NCBI GenBank assembly: GCA_949316235.1
Contig: OX438750.1
Span: forward strand, 16,928,865-16,992,864
Direction: 5' to 3'
Source of the DNA: Oegoconia quadripuncta
Lineage: Eukaryota > Arthropoda > Insecta > Lepidoptera > Autostichidae
DNA: 64,000 bases
A model generated the notes under the pieces. It saw only the letters and a list, made by a program, of their open reading frames with translations, ran no database searches and was not told the DNA's origin. This document shows positions 49,701 to 59,954 of this stretch, piece after piece. The stretch's first letter is position 1; the number at the start of each line of letters is the position of its first letter. A program made the translations under genes and the position numbers.

Positions 49701-52700
49701 ACACAATTTTTAATTAAAATTGTGTTTTTGGGTCGTGAATAAAAAATAAATAATTTGATAAAGTTTAGTACAAAAGTAGGAACATAATATAAATTTGAAA
49801 TGCTGTTCAAATTGACTACCATAATTGCGTACGCAAGCAAGCAGCCTAAAAGAAGGCATGACCAATGTTATTAACAATCCAGAAAATAAAGGCCCAAGGG
49901 TAAAAGTCACATGGCGCATGACGTTTTTATTGTACAATATTAGATAGAATGCGTTTTATTCCAACTGCTTTTTTTTAAAATTCTGTATGATTTTTTTTAA
50001 ACGGTAGAATGTAGAATTTTGACTGGTGGAATTTTTTTCTTCGAATTGAAAAACAACGTTTGCCATCTCGCTTGGCCCCGTCCGTGGCTCGGCAGAAGCG
50101 ACGATTTGCTTATGCACCGAGTATATACATATACCTGCGGGTTTTCACTATCGATAGCTATAAAGTTCAGTTATTTTTTATCGCGCGAGAAATGTGATAA
50201 ATGAGGGAATTTTAATGTATGGTTTTTTTTTGTGGTACACGACGGTTCCATATTGCAGGTTGTGTTTTGTAGCACAATCTGATCAATTGTAATGTGTGTG
50301 TCCGTAAATGGTTCAAATCTTATTCTTAATATATGAATTTCAGGGTCTCCGTAGAATGAACAATGATATGCTGGAAGTGGATGTGGAAACCTATAACAAT
50401 CAGTACCATTCGCCGCAGACACCACGAGCTCTCTCCGATTCCGGTTAGTACACACGTAACAGCGGATATACCATTCACTTTTGTTTGGCAGAAACGAGCC
50501 GTTCATGTGATTTACCTATTGAAACCTGCAGTGTCACTTAGAGATAAGTTTAAAGAGTATAATATTCTAACCCTGTTCACAGTACATTCTTGAAAACTTA
50601 AGATATGTCAAAAAATAAATATCACTTAACAAAAATAGTGATAAACATGATGTCAATATAAGAAATAAAGATAAAACATAAGTCGCTTCCGCAAATACTG
50701 TAATGATTCCTATTGCTATACAAAATCTTCCTTTCAATAAATTTACATATACTATAAAACAGAAACTTATTAAGAAAGCATATTATAAAATATCAGACCA
50801 TTTAGATGATTATCACCCCTGGACATAACCAACTCGTTCGCATGCCAGGCTGTTTCACAATAATAAAATATAAAAATCTTTTTGTAATATAAAAACCTGT
50901 ATTTAAAAAAGCAACCCCCTTGACTTTTTGCTTGTTCTTCTCGGGGGAAAATTGCCTTTTGAACAAGCTCCAAAAAATGTAAAATCTGACTATTTTAACT
51001 GTACCTGCAAAATAAAACATTTTTGACTTTGACTGCGTACTTGTTATAACTCCCGTCGCTTGAGACTCGTCGTTAAAAGACCGCTGTTAATGGCAAAAAC
51101 ATTGCCATAAAGATATCGGAATTTTTGTGCTACGTAATTTTCTTGGTGTTTTTGTTGAATAAATTGACTTAATTTTATCGGTGACATTATCACTACGCCA
51201 TTTTTGTCAAGTTGACGAGCGATTCTCTTAAACTTACTCAATCATGTCCATTACGTCACGAGCTCTTTTGATATCACGAGAATCATATATACCATCTCCT
51301 TTTCGGATATGCTCCATGGAATTAACATAGTTTGAATTATAGATTCATGATCCTACGAATAGATTTTTGCTTAAAATTTTAAATCAACTGTCTAAAAAAT
51401 CCACAACTGAACAGGAGCTTCTTGCACTATGTCTCTGAATTATCCTATTAAGGATTGAGACAGGGCAGACGGTTGTTCATCGCAGATTTTTGGGGGCTGA
51501 CCAATGACGCTGCTTCCTATCACTGGTCTATGCCGTTAGCTCACAATCCTAGTCGAATTTGCCAGGAAAATTTATTGTTAAAAAGAAGTTTATTGATGAT
51601 AAGCATCGTCCGTCGTAGAGTTTCCGAAACGGCGTGGCGTTGAGGACAATCACTCCAATTTTGATTTCAATATAAAATACATTATATAATTTGTTGAATG
51701 TCATTTTAAATCTATTTGAAATAATAATAGGGTTGAAGCATTTCTCTGTCAGTCAGCATGTCCAGTAGAAGTAGCGCAAGAAACCCACAGGTTTAAGTTT
51801 TGTTCTTTTATTAAACTTTCTGCCACATCTTTTCCTCCTATAGCTAATATACTCTCTAACAGACGCTACTTGCAAATTGCACTGTGACAACAGGAATACT
51901 GATCATGATCTTGTATGAATCACATTGCTCTTTTCATATTTTGCAGAAATATTATCGACCGACCTCGGTCTGCGGCTGCGCAAAGCCTGTAACTGCACCA
52001 AATCTCAATGCCTCAAGTTATACTGCGACTGTTTTGCCAACGGCGAGTTCTGCCATCGTTGCAACTGCAATAACTGCCACAACAATATAGAGAACGAAGA
52101 GCTACGCCAGAAGGCCATACGTGGATGCCTTGACAGAAATCCTAACGCTTTCAGGTAAGATCTTGAAGGGATCTTCCAGTTATGGGCATCAGTGATAATC
52201 ATTCACCTATCAGATAGCTCCTTTGTCACAACTGTGTATTTTAAAAATCGGTAAGTTCGTGCTACCTCAGGCGCGCTTTGGCATATTTTGTGACGTGACA
52301 AGTAGAACATTTAACTTCAGAAATATTCACTTATTTACTAATTACGATTCTGTGAAACCTTTATTAAAATTTACCTAAAATTGATAGCTATTTGGCTTTT
52401 TAAGTGTGTGTCAAGACAAGAAAATGTTAAATTGTTAAAAGATTAATTTTATAAAATGTGTTTAACAGAATTGGGCCCTATAACTAAAATTAGAGGCAAC
52501 ATAACAAGTTTCCAAGACAAGTTAGTATACTTGTCTTTTTTTCCTATAGATACAGGCATATAAAGAAAAAGTCATGTCACGCAACAAATAATGGCCAAGG
52601 CGCGCCTGGTGTGTCAGAATGAGAGTTGGAAATGCTACAACAATAGGAAAACGTGGATTTTCAACTGAAGACGATGCTATTTTGGCCTGGCTGGAAACCT

Positions 52701-55211
52701 AACCCATTTAGGTAATCAGTAAATAAAGCCATTTGTAATTTAGTCGTTCTTCATGATTGGAATAAGGTTCTCGACGATTGGAGCATCGGCACCACTCACA
52801 CAGCAATTTTTGTGTAGCTGGTGTATATGAGGTGCCAAGTGATTACCTTATTACCGGTAATTAAAAAGTATTGAACCAATCAGTCTTCCCGTTTGCATTT
52901 TGGTATATTATATTGAAAGGTGAATCGTAGACGAGCTTCAAGTATTAAACTTTTAATATCTGCAATCGCAAACTGGGTATGGGTACTTTTTTAACCAGCC
53001 CATTTGGGTCGAAGGCCGTGACGTTCTGTATGTGTGTAGTGTGTGTGTAAGAGAGTGATAGTTATTTCTTGATTTTATAAAGTAATTTCTACGACAGAAT
53101 AAATATTCGGGAATAATGCCGGTGCTCCACAGCGAATGGAGTATGAGGTCCACAAAGCTTGCGACACTAAATTAGTGTTGTAGGACAGTCGTTTCATGTC
53201 CGACCTCCGAATATTTCTCCAAGCAAGCAACTCACTTGATGGAAAGAAACTAAGGTACTACTTTCCACATCTGTAAACTCCCAGAAATAAGGTCCAATAC
53301 TTTCCGACTTCATGCACATGCGCTGTCACTCTGAAGCTTTTAACGGAATGCTTCTGTAATTAAGCTATCTTTATACCTAGCTTAATCAATAAAATGTTAA
53401 ATAGGTAATCAACTGTCTTTATTAATTCCACAATACACATTAATTATAACCTGCGCGAGCAACACGACACGTGCGGCGGCCATAGTTTTCTTCTTCGGTG
53501 GTGAACGGATGCGTTCAGCCACAGCGCAGTAAGGTGCGTTCTGATTACGCTCCCTGACAACCTGTAATGTCACTGGCTCTCTTATTCTTTACACGCAAAC
53601 ACGCACAACAATGCAGGTTGATGTTTCGCGGTTAAAATAGGATGGCGACCACCCGGCTGTTCCTTTGGCAAAGAGAAAGTTCTCTACCAGGTTAGCGTCC
53701 GCGATGGATTAGTTGTACAAGTAGTTTTTTATGTGATGGTCCTATTTTATAGGGAAGGAGAATATACATTATATGAACTATTTATGTTATATAATTTCAG
53801 ACCGAAGATCGGCAAATCAAAAACCGATGGACCGGAGATTGTCCGGAGGCACAACAAGGGTTGCAATTGCAAAAGAAGCGGTTGTCTCAAGAATTATTGC
53901 GAGTGCTACGAGGTATGTTATTTATTGATTTATACTGCCCTGAAACTTTCAGAAATAAATGAATTCTAGCATATTCTGATGTCACTCAAATCTCAAACCC
54001 GTTTTCGTTGGTCAGGCAAAGATTGCGTGTACGTACATATGCAAGTGCGTGGGCTGTCGCAACGTGGAGGAAACTCTGGAGCGAGCGAGACGGCGAGACC
54101 ATGCGATGGCGACGATGACGGCGGACACACTGCACGCTGCGGCCGACGCGGGGGGCAAGTGAGTAGTGGGGGGGACGGGGGGCAGCGGACACACAGCGCT
54201 GCGGCCGACGCGGGGGGCAAGTGAGTAGTGGCGCGAGACAGCGGACACACTGCACGCGGGGGGAAAGTGAGTAGTGGGGGGGGGGGGGGGGGGGGGGTGA
54301 GACAGCGGACACACTGCACGCGGGGGGCAAATGAGTAGTGGACGGGGGGGACGGGGGACAGCGGACACACTGAGAGCTGCGGCCGACGCGGGGGCAAGCT
54401 GGAGTGGTGGATTGGTTACAAATTAAAAATCACTCTTGTTCCTGAATATTACGAATTAAGCCTTCAGGATGCTCAACTATCTGTCTTTTGTTTGCTGATA
54501 CCTCAGCAACATTTACTAGCTGCAGAAAATAGCAATAGCGATTTTCCCCCTTCCCGCAGACAACCGTGCAGCTTCATGACGACGGAGGTGATCGAGGCGG
54601 TGTGCCAGTGCCTGATCGCGGCCGCCGTGGACAAAGGCGAGGGGGCGGAGCCGCAGCCCGACCGCGACCCCACGCGTGACGTCATCGAGGAGTTCGCGCG
54701 CTGTCTGCAGGACATCATCAGCGCCGCCCACCACACCGCGCCCGCGTCGCTTCTCGACGAGGTATGTCGCATTGAATTATTGTTATATCTCACAATAGCA
54801 GTTGTTGGGGCACAGCCTCCTCTCACTGAGAGAGGATGTGGGCCATAAACCACCAAGCTGGCCCAATGCGGATTGATGGATTTGTGTCAGACTGGCCCAC
54901 CAGACAGTCCGTGTTTTTAAGCCGTCCCTGTAGGCCACCGACTGCCTTCGATTGAAAATAATCGGGATCGACTATTGAACGGGCCCTGCGAGCACGGAAA
55001 CACTCGTATTAAAATGTCACTAGTGGTCAGCAATCCAAGAACTGACCGCGCCAGACATTGCTTAACTTCGCTAATCGAAAACGAATAGCGAATGGGACTG
55101 CGCCACGAATGGTTTTGATTTAGCCAGTATTTGCAAGAACACTGACTGAGAAGAGACTTATATTAGAATATAAAAAAAAACAAAGGTTTTCTGTTCCAGG
55201 CACAGGCGTGA
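31771..55211 (+). CDS. LIN54: LIN-54 / Mip120, MuvB-DREAM DNA-binding subunit
   Basis: CXC-domain protein that anchors the MuvB core of DREAM and MMB complexes to CHR elements of cell-cycle promoters. Coding exons: 31771-31818, 32077-32224, 32551-32642, 33594-33704, 34135-34402, 34811-34926, 35251-35320, 35989-36143, 39023-39134, 39981-40063, 40149-40211, 41402-41513, 42056-42145, 44100-44170, 45297-45504, 46708-46829, 50344-50443, 51947-52154, 53801-53912, 54016-54158, 54560-54761, 55200-55211. Sum 2646 nt, 881 aa, all junctions in phase. The first ~640 residues are low-complexity (Thr/Val/Gln/Lys) with IQYIRLV. CXC1 is ~669-713 ([19 protein letters not shown]); CXC2 ~745-780 ([23 protein letters not shown]). 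Tyr in each CLK-x-Y motif (682, 758) is the known minor-groove contact. C-terminal [13 protein letters not shown] matches the MuvB-binding helices. Odd: a minisatellite repeats the exon 20 donor. Confidence 0.95.
32225..34134 (+). other. LIN54 introns 2-4
   Basis: AT-rich introns. Around 32385 is a short family F fragment (AGTCACACCTGTTTGC). Intron 4 has a 17-bp hairpin (33775-33812). No gene was seen outside the exons. Confidence 0.5.
33775..33812. repeat. Hairpin, 17-bp perfect arms
   Basis: Arms 33775-33791 and 33796-33812 are exact reverse complements around the 4-nt loop TATT. Strongly AT-rich, so chance or cruciform DNA is possible. Confidence 0.7.
34570..34690 (+). repeat. Dispersed repeat, family F
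   Basis: CACCTGTTTCCCATAGGGGTA-like text, then GCAGAGACC and CATTCACTCTCATAA, repeated at 35508-35610 and in part at 32385. Non-coding, in LIN54 introns 5 and 7. Confidence 0.6.
35508..35610 (+). repeat. Dispersed repeat, family F, second copy
   Basis: Matches 34570-34690 over about 100 bp (GTAAGCAGAGACCGCAGACT, CTTCCACTTGCTATGA). The rest of intron 7 (35321-35988) has nothing recognisable. Confidence 0.6.
36479..37282. mobile_element. Foldback element with ~253-bp arms
   Basis: Arms 36479-36731 and 37012-37263 are near-perfect reverse complements, with a 280-bp AT-rich spacer. Outside the right arm is CTTTGGGACGCCCTGTATA, i.e. a TATACAGGGCGTCCC end on the other strand. The left outer end is eroded. 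Each arm holds a B-box-like GGTTCGATTCCCAGCC. It lies in LIN54 intron 8. Open frames in the arms look spurious. Superfamily not assigned. Confidence 0.75.
37283..39022 (+). other. LIN54 intron 8, right part
   Basis: A GC-rich patch at 37395-37450 (CGCGGCGCGCACGCGC), and a repeat-like ATGGAAATCGGTTCAGTCG near 38150. No gene. Confidence 0.4.
39718..39948 (+). mobile_element. Non-autonomous Helitron, LEP1 type
   Basis: 231 bp. Starts TC after A, ends CTAG before T, as Helitrons do. Near the 3' end is a GC-rich hairpin region (GCGAAGCCGCGTGCGGGAAG). The body has the familiar lepidopteran text CGGCGAAACGGATTAACGAA. No target duplication, as expected. In LIN54 intron 9, 32 bp before exon 10. Confidence 0.8.
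40388..40505 (+). repeat. LINE 3' fragment
   Basis: AGAGTGAATAGGTATTTACT and TTCCATCAGTTGAGATTGTG, then a short A run, match 6230-6340. Confidence 0.65.
40905..41143. mobile_element. MITE with AGCAGTGGCGTGC ends
   Basis: About 239 bp, aligned over its length with 56603-56840. The ends are imperfect inverted repeats (left AGCAGTGGCGTGC; the right end decays after GAGGGCACG). Non-coding, in LIN54 intron 11. Confidence 0.65.
41715..41885 (-). repeat. SINE family D-like copy
   Basis: CACACAGCGCCATCTAG at one end, ATAACTCGGGAACACAC in the body, and GTTTCTAACCACTACAC near the head, shared with 11500-11650 and 17163-17210. Confidence 0.5.
42321..42602 (+). repeat. SINE family B with duplicated tRNA-like head
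   Basis: The head (ATAGTGACCCTGTCAGCG to the B box GGTTCGAATCCC) occurs twice, at 42341 and 42408, a 67-bp period. The body ends TTTGGGACTAGATGATTGG. The first B box is mutated (GGGTACGAATCCC), the second is canonical. In LIN54 intron 13. Confidence 0.8.
42890..43020 (+). repeat. Lepidopteran dispersed repeat fragment
   Basis: CATCATCATATCACCC then GTCCACTGCTGAACATAGCC, a widespread motif in moth and butterfly genomes; GTTCAGCAGTGGACG at about 2930 is a reverse fragment. The rest of 42610-44099 shows no gene. Confidence 0.5.
45780..46020 (+). repeat. SINE family C copy
   Basis: tRNA-like B box (GGTTCGATTCCCAGTGG), then TTTACCTGGCCAGCTACCA and TTGTATTCCGGCTG. The best-preserved copy of the family here. 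In LIN54 intron 15. Confidence 0.65.
46971..47249. mobile_element. Foldback MITE with TACAG ends
   Basis: The two halves are imperfect reverse complements of ~110 bp: left TATACAGGGTCAAATTTAAT, right end ATTCACACTGTATGA. Both share GGTGAC-CCACTC, GATTACGAACAA and GGAACCATAGT. In LIN54 intron 16. Confidence 0.65.
47442..47610 (+). repeat. 5S rRNA-like SINE head
   Basis: GATTGGCGAAGTTAAGCAACGTC, then CGCGGCCAGT and GGATGAGTGACCAC, resemble the internal promoter half of 5S rRNA (A box, IE, C box order). Too diverged to be a 5S gene. It is followed by SINE B-like sequence at 47640-47810. A SINE3-type (5S-derived) element is the likely source. Confidence 0.6.
48040..48140 (+). repeat. SINE family B 3' fragment
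   Basis: TTTGGGACTAGATGATTGGT and CCGAAATATTTATTT match the family B 3' end. Confidence 0.65.
48440..48720 (-). repeat. LINE 3' fragment, minus strand
   Basis: Read on -, the frame includes [12 protein letters not shown], the C-terminal signature of the LINE at 5836-6378, followed by its 3' end. The rest is shifted. Confidence 0.6.
48790..49050 (+). repeat. Dispersed repeat, family E
   Basis: GAGCCTCCTCTCACTTGG, AAACCACCACGCAGGCCC and AAAATACCACTAGTGG, shared with 22985-23330 and 54790-55080. A partial copy follows at 49150-49220. 49230-50343 has nothing recognisable beyond a 14-bp-arm hairpin at 49697-49729. Confidence 0.65.
50600..51030 (+). repeat. LINE 3' end with TTTGACT tail
   Basis: A coding scrap at 50690-50815 reads [15 protein letters not shown] and [11 protein letters not shown], a non-LTR ORF2 C-terminus. 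It is followed by a 3' UTR ending AAATAAAACATTTTTGAC. 5' truncated. In LIN54 intron 17. Confidence 0.55.
52155..53800 (+). other. LIN54 intron 18
   Basis: 1.65 kb with no recognised repeat or gene. Confidence 0.5.
54121..54410 (+). repeat. Minisatellite copying the exon 20 / intron 20 boundary
   Basis: Five units begin GCGGACACAC at 54121, 54185, 54241, 54305 and 54361 (56-64 bp). Unit 1 is the end of LIN54 exon 20 plus the donor. GTGAGT is kept at 54159, 54221 and 54267; the fourth reads ATGAGT and the fifth GCTGGAGT. Unit 3 has a run of 22 G (54276-54297). The several minus-strand Pro-rich open frames here are by-products of the repeat. Confidence 0.9.
54790..55080 (+). repeat. Dispersed repeat, family E
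   Basis: CACAGCCTCCTCTCACTGAG, CCACCAAGCTGGCCCAATG and AAAATGTCACTAGTGGTCAG, as at 22985 and 48790. It starts 28 bp into LIN54 intron 21. Confidence 0.65.
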
Positions 55212-55632
55212 TCCGCGGAGTCTGGTCAAAGCCGACGGATTCTACTCTATAATATGCCATTTATTCCAAACGTGATATGATAGTTTTATTTGCATGTTAT
55301 ATCGGTTTACTCTTACGACACTTACGATACGGTATTTTATTTCTACATGGTATAACCATATACAGGCTGTCTGCCGGCATATTTTAACTTTGAACATTTT
55401 AAAGTTTTTTTTTTAATCACGTTCTGCAAATGGCGACTGTAAACTTTAACAACCAATGCTGCTGATCTCGCTGTGCTTAGATGTGTTTTGTAAACAACTA
55501 AATTTATTTCCATAAGAAAAAGTTACATGGGCTCAAATCAGGCTGTTGCAGAATAGTTTTTTAATTGTCTCACTGCGTTTATTTAGGATCATACATTAAT
55601 GTAAAATGTATGTGCTATACACATTACACATT

Positions 55633-55638
55633 AATAAA
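55633..55638 (+). terminator. Possible LIN54 poly(A) signal
   Basis: AATAAA 420 bp after the LIN54 stop. The transcript could extend further. Confidence 0.4.
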
Positions 55639-55679
55639 AATTGTTTAACAAAGTAGTGTTAAACCAATTTTTATTAATT

Positions 55680-55920
55680 TTCGGTTGGTAGTAGGCGGTT
55701 AAATGTCCGCCTGGCTAGCTACAACCATCTTATCTAAGTCTGCCGCCAAATAGCAATGTTAATAGCATTGTTGTTTTCCGGTTGTCAGAGATAATATAGC
55801 CAGTCCCCCGAATAAGATGGGGTTCCCGCGTCAGTCCGCCTTCACCATCGGCCTTATCTTCACGTGTTCTAATAATACGCGCTAATAACCAAGGGCGAAT
55901 CCAGCCTTCGCGGTCATGTT
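55680..55920 (+). repeat. SINE family C copy
   Basis: AATGTCCGCCTGGCTAGCTA, TTTTCCGGTTGTCAGAGAT and CCAGTCCCCCGAATAAG match the other family C copies. 55930-56597 shows nothing else. Confidence 0.6.
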
Positions 55921-56597
55921 ATACGAGGCCAGCCATCATACTAACTAAGTACATGTTTTTGTAAATATAGGTGTAAATTGTATCTGTAAATGAACCTTTA
56001 ATCTAACTTAATTAAAAAATCGAACTAAAGTTATTATCTTGTTATGCAGAAAACTTGGAAACATAATCAGTTGACCTAGTGGTAGTAGTTGTTTGACCCT
56101 CCCCTTGGGTTTCCCATTGCCAATAACGTGTAAACACAGCACGTATGCAAGTAACATCGACAAAACAGACGTACACATTATTCATGTAAGCTGTCGGCCC
56201 ATGTTGCTTGAACCCCGTGCTTATTTTGAATAACTATTATTCTGTAGTTCAGCGTGAAAAAGTAATTTAATTTAAATATCATTTATATCTCTCCGTATTC
56301 ACAGTGGTATTTTGGCTACTCTGGTTTTATAAGGCACTTATGCAACATACCATGGTTTTATTGTAGGTTCCAGGCTGGATCTATTTATTGTTGATTCTGT
56401 AGCTCTAAATATTTCTACCCAAAACTGAATGAGGTTAGAATATACGCTACACCGCCATACAAATTTTCTTTATTATATTCGAAACGAAACCGATTCAATC
56501 TTGATGCACATGAACAGAATACATGTCTAAAAAAAGACGAATATTTTTTTTTTCAAATAAGATATTTCTAAAATATTGTCTGGTAATTATATCCTGC

Positions 56598-56845
56598 TTA
56601 TGAGCAGTGGCGTGCACAGAGTTTTGTCACAGGGTAAGCAGAATGATAAAATTAGCTCTTAAATGAGAAAAAATACAAAACAAAATAATAACTTACTCTT
56701 ATAGCAATCCTCGCAACTGTTTAGAATATTTCTCTTCACATCAGTATGAATCGGCTATCTTGATAATACATTTCGAGGGTAGCTTACAATTTACTAGGGT
56801 AGGCACTGCCTTTCTGCCTGTATCGAGGGCACGCTACTGCTTATG
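56598..56845. mobile_element. MITE with AGCAGTGGCGTGC ends, TTATG TSD
   Basis: Element 56603-56840 between TTATG at 56598-56602 and 56841-56845. Ends AGCAGTGGCGTGC and GCACGCTACTGC are inverted. It is a relative of 40905-41143. The copy is better preserved at its right end. Confidence 0.7.
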
Positions 56846-57049
56846 GGCATTACGTTTCATTACAATCGATTTATCCATTTCGAATATATCTTGTTCATAA
56901 TCAATGGTCCACCACGTAAAATGAATACGGCGTTGATAGGTAAATCAGAGGCTTGAGCAGACTTCGAAATACCATTCGAAACATAAGTCGCACTGACACG
57001 TTGCTCTCTACTCCATTGCTTTAAGGCTCCTAAAAATTCAGCAACGTTA

Positions 57050-57215
57050 GGGTCTAGACAGACGGTCTGCAATCCAACTGCAATCCGACTGCCAAATGGC
57101 AGTTCAGATGCAGTTTGAATGCAGTTGGCTCGACTGCAATCAAACTGCACGTCGACGGGCAGTTGGCGTGCAGTTTCATTGCAGTCGCGTCAATTGCATT
57201 CAAACTGCACCTGAA
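57050..57215. repeat. Left TIR and subterminal TGCAGTT array
   Basis: Terminal inverted repeat followed by about ten closely spaced copies of AACTGCA/TGCAGTT in both orientations. Mirrors 59955-60210. Likely binding sites for the element's own MADF protein, by analogy with other Harbingers. Confidence 0.8.
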
Positions 57216-57419
57216 CTGCGATTCAAAGATTTTTATAGAGTATACAAAATCAGTGCCATTACCACACCACTACCGCCCCCCGCCACCGCACGCACTCGTT
57301 CCTGCCCCGCTCACCCGTGCCTGCCCCGCGAGTGCCCGCGCATCTAATGTTTGTTCGTTCAGTGACAGAGAGATCATTAGAGAGTGCGTACGTGTCGTTC
57401 GTTCGTTAATCAAATAAAA

Positions 57420-59269
57420 ATGGCCAGCGAAGAAGAAGACAATGTTTTGAATGATACCGAGTCGTTTGATACTGATGCATTTATAAGTGCCATAAAATCG
57501 TCGCCCTGTATTTGGAACTACAAGGTTGAATCTTATAGTAACAAAGTGGAAAAAAGCAAAGCATGGGCCACTATTTGCGAAATGTTTACGCCGGGCTTTG
57601 AAGAAAAGAGTAAGAAGGAGAAGAATAACATTGGTAAGTAAACTCAATTAATATTTTATTAATATAATACTATAAATCAAAAACTATAATAACAGTTTGA
57701 CATATTAAATCATATTCATTTGCCATTCGAGTTTGCCTTCATTCATAGAATAATCAGTAAAAAAAAATCTTATACCTTCGGGTGAACTACGGTTTCTTTC
57801 ATCACTGTCTATTATTATATTTTCTAATGGTTGTGTCAAAGTATCTTCAAAATTATACCCATCTCTTTCTCGGACAAAGTTATGCAAAACACAACAAGCT
57901 TTTATTATTTCTTTCGCATACTTTGGTTTATGGTCGATAGGTCTGTGAAAAATACGCCATTTGTTTGCGAGAATTCCAAATGAACATTCAATAAATCTCC
58001 TGGCCCGTGATAGACGATAATTAAAAATTCTTTTTGCAACACTTAACTGTTTGCCTGCGTAAGGGCGCATTACACTTTTAGAAATTGAAAAGGCTTCATC
58101 GCCTACAAAAATATACGGCACTGAATTTTCAGGTGCCGGGATTTTTAATGTTTTTTGCTGAAGTTTTTCATACAAAATGCTTTCTTCAAATATTGTAGAA
58201 TCAGAACATCTTCCATAAGAACCTATGTCAACAAATGTAAACATGTAATTGCTGTCGCAAGTGGCTAGTAATATCATTGAGAAGTATTTTTTGTAGTTGT
58301 AATATGAGGAACCAGTGTTTCGAGGTTTTTTTAGCCTTATGTGCTTACCATCAATAGCACCGAGACAATATGGAAAGTTTGCTCTATTATTAAAACCTTT
58401 TGCTATGTTTTTCCACTTGTCTTCAGTCAGTTCTGGCATAACTATATCTTTTAAGGAAATCCATATGTTGCTACACACATCTATGATTATCTCTCTTATT
58501 GTGCTTACTCCATGTCGATAAGCCCAGTGCAAATCATCAATAGAACATCCACTTGCTAAATATCTGAAAAAAAATCACACTAATTGTTTAAAAAATATTA
58601 TTTTCAGCTTTACAACTTCAAAAGAAGTGGAAACTACTACGAGATAATTTTACTCGATATGAAAAGAAAATTAACATGATGAAAAGTGGATCAGCGAGTT
58701 CCAACTTAAGACCGTGCACATATCATCAACAGTTACTTTTTTTGAAAGACCTACAAGATAGAGGCGAAAGATCGTCCAATTTGGATTCCACCCCTGAAGA
58801 GCCCCCAAGTGTAGAAAAAAATACGAAAAAAAAGACTATTAGTAAACGTAAGTCCCAAAATTCAGAAGACGAGCTGATCGAAAAGTTAACTAAAAGAGTC
58901 AATAAGAAAATAAATGACGATGAAGAAGAAAGAGATGAAGACCGATTATTCCTTCTTTCTTTGTGTAAAGACTTTAAAAGGATTCCGGATCATTTTAAAC
59001 TGGAAGCTAAGGCTGATTTTATAAATACAATAAAAAAATATACAGCCCAATATAATGTACCAGGACCGCCATATCAGTCTATCAATGATTTCAGAGGTTA
59101 TTTTACTTCAAATGTGAACTACAACACGGCCTCGACTTCAAATGTACCTCCTATCCAACAGGAGACTTTCAGTCGACCAGCAACTACAGAATCCCAATAT
59201 AGTAATATTGCCTCACCTGACAATTACAGCGATGATGGTAGCACGTCGTACTTAAAGGACATATTTTGA
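57420..59269 (+). CDS. Harbinger MADF/Myb-SANT-like DNA-binding protein
   Basis: Second protein of the transposon. In the family it binds the subterminal repeats and helps carry the transposase into the nucleus. Exons 57420-57633 and 58608-59269: 876 nt, 291 aa, phase-1 join, GTAAGT donor and TTTTCAG acceptor. N-terminal ~100 residues are a MADF fold: FISAIKSSPCIWNY, KSKAWATICEMF, then LQKKWKLLRDNFTRYEKK. Then follow a Lys-rich stretch (KNTKKKTISKRKSQ, a likely nuclear signal), an acidic segment, and a BESS-like end (FLLSLCKDFKRIP). The ATG at 57420 follows CAAATAAAA. Its intron contains the whole second exon of the transposase on the other strand. Confidence 0.88.
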
Positions 59270-59859
59270 TAACTTTTTTAATTTACAAATTTCGCAATAA
59301 TGTAACTATTTCATGTAATTTAATTCATAACTCCTAGCTACTTCATTATTACCTAACGGTGTTTTAAAGAATTATTTTGTAAGAACTTTGTAAGAATTTT
59401 CATTTTTTTTACTGTAGAACTTTTAAAGTTTTTTTGAGAAGAAAGAATTAATTGTTGTGCTCTTGACTGTACACTGTAAAACTAAGTTAAAGATAGGCAG
59501 AAGATTAAAAATTCGTAATAACGTTTTTGGTTTTGTTTAAATATGTGAACTGCTTACCTCAAAGTGATTGCAATCCTCTCTTCTGCTGATATACTTTTTC
59601 TCATTGTGGTATCTTGTCGGCATATTTTATTTTTTAAGATGTCTGTTAATTCATCAAAACTCTTTCTAAACATTCGAAAATATTTGTGAAAACATTTTTC
59701 CTGTGTTCTGATTTTTGGTATTAAAGTATAAAAATCACCTTCGTGTTTGTATTGTAATATTAATTGAACCCATGTCTCCCGATTTTTAGCTTTTTTGGCT
59801 TTACGAGTACGACGACGGCGAAGTAAAAGAAACAGCAAAGCTTCGTCATATCTCATCAT
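57705..59859 (-). CDS. Harbinger transposase (HARBI1-like, DDE_Tnp_4)
   Basis: Cut-and-paste transposase. Exons on -: 59558-59859 and 57705-58563, 1161 nt, 386 aa. Donor GTAAGC, acceptor TTTTTTTCAG; the join gives ITLR-YLASGCS. An N-terminal helical region with a basic stretch (LLRRRRTRKAKKAK) is followed by the catalytic core: Asp172 in GAIDGKHI, Asp256 in FVGDEAF, Glu293 in RRFIECSFG, the expected DDE set. An open frame extends upstream of the chosen ATG (59857-59859) but has no earlier ATG, only GTG. The length fits the family (~350-400). No stops or shifts. Its intron contains exon 2 of the MADF gene. Confidence 0.92.
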
Positions 59860-59954
59860 AAAATTATTTGACAACACGTGTATACTCTTATAAATTCCGG
59901 CGAGCACTGATTTTGTATACTCTATAAAAATCTTTGAACATTTGAGTTACCTCG

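Noticed and set aside
53979..54397. Several overlapping open frames on both strands
   Set aside because: They are by-products of the GC-rich minisatellite and of LIN54 exon 20; the Pro-rich products have no domain.
54121..54410. CRISPR-like array
   Set aside because: Units are contiguous diverging tandem copies without unique spacers, in a eukaryotic intron.
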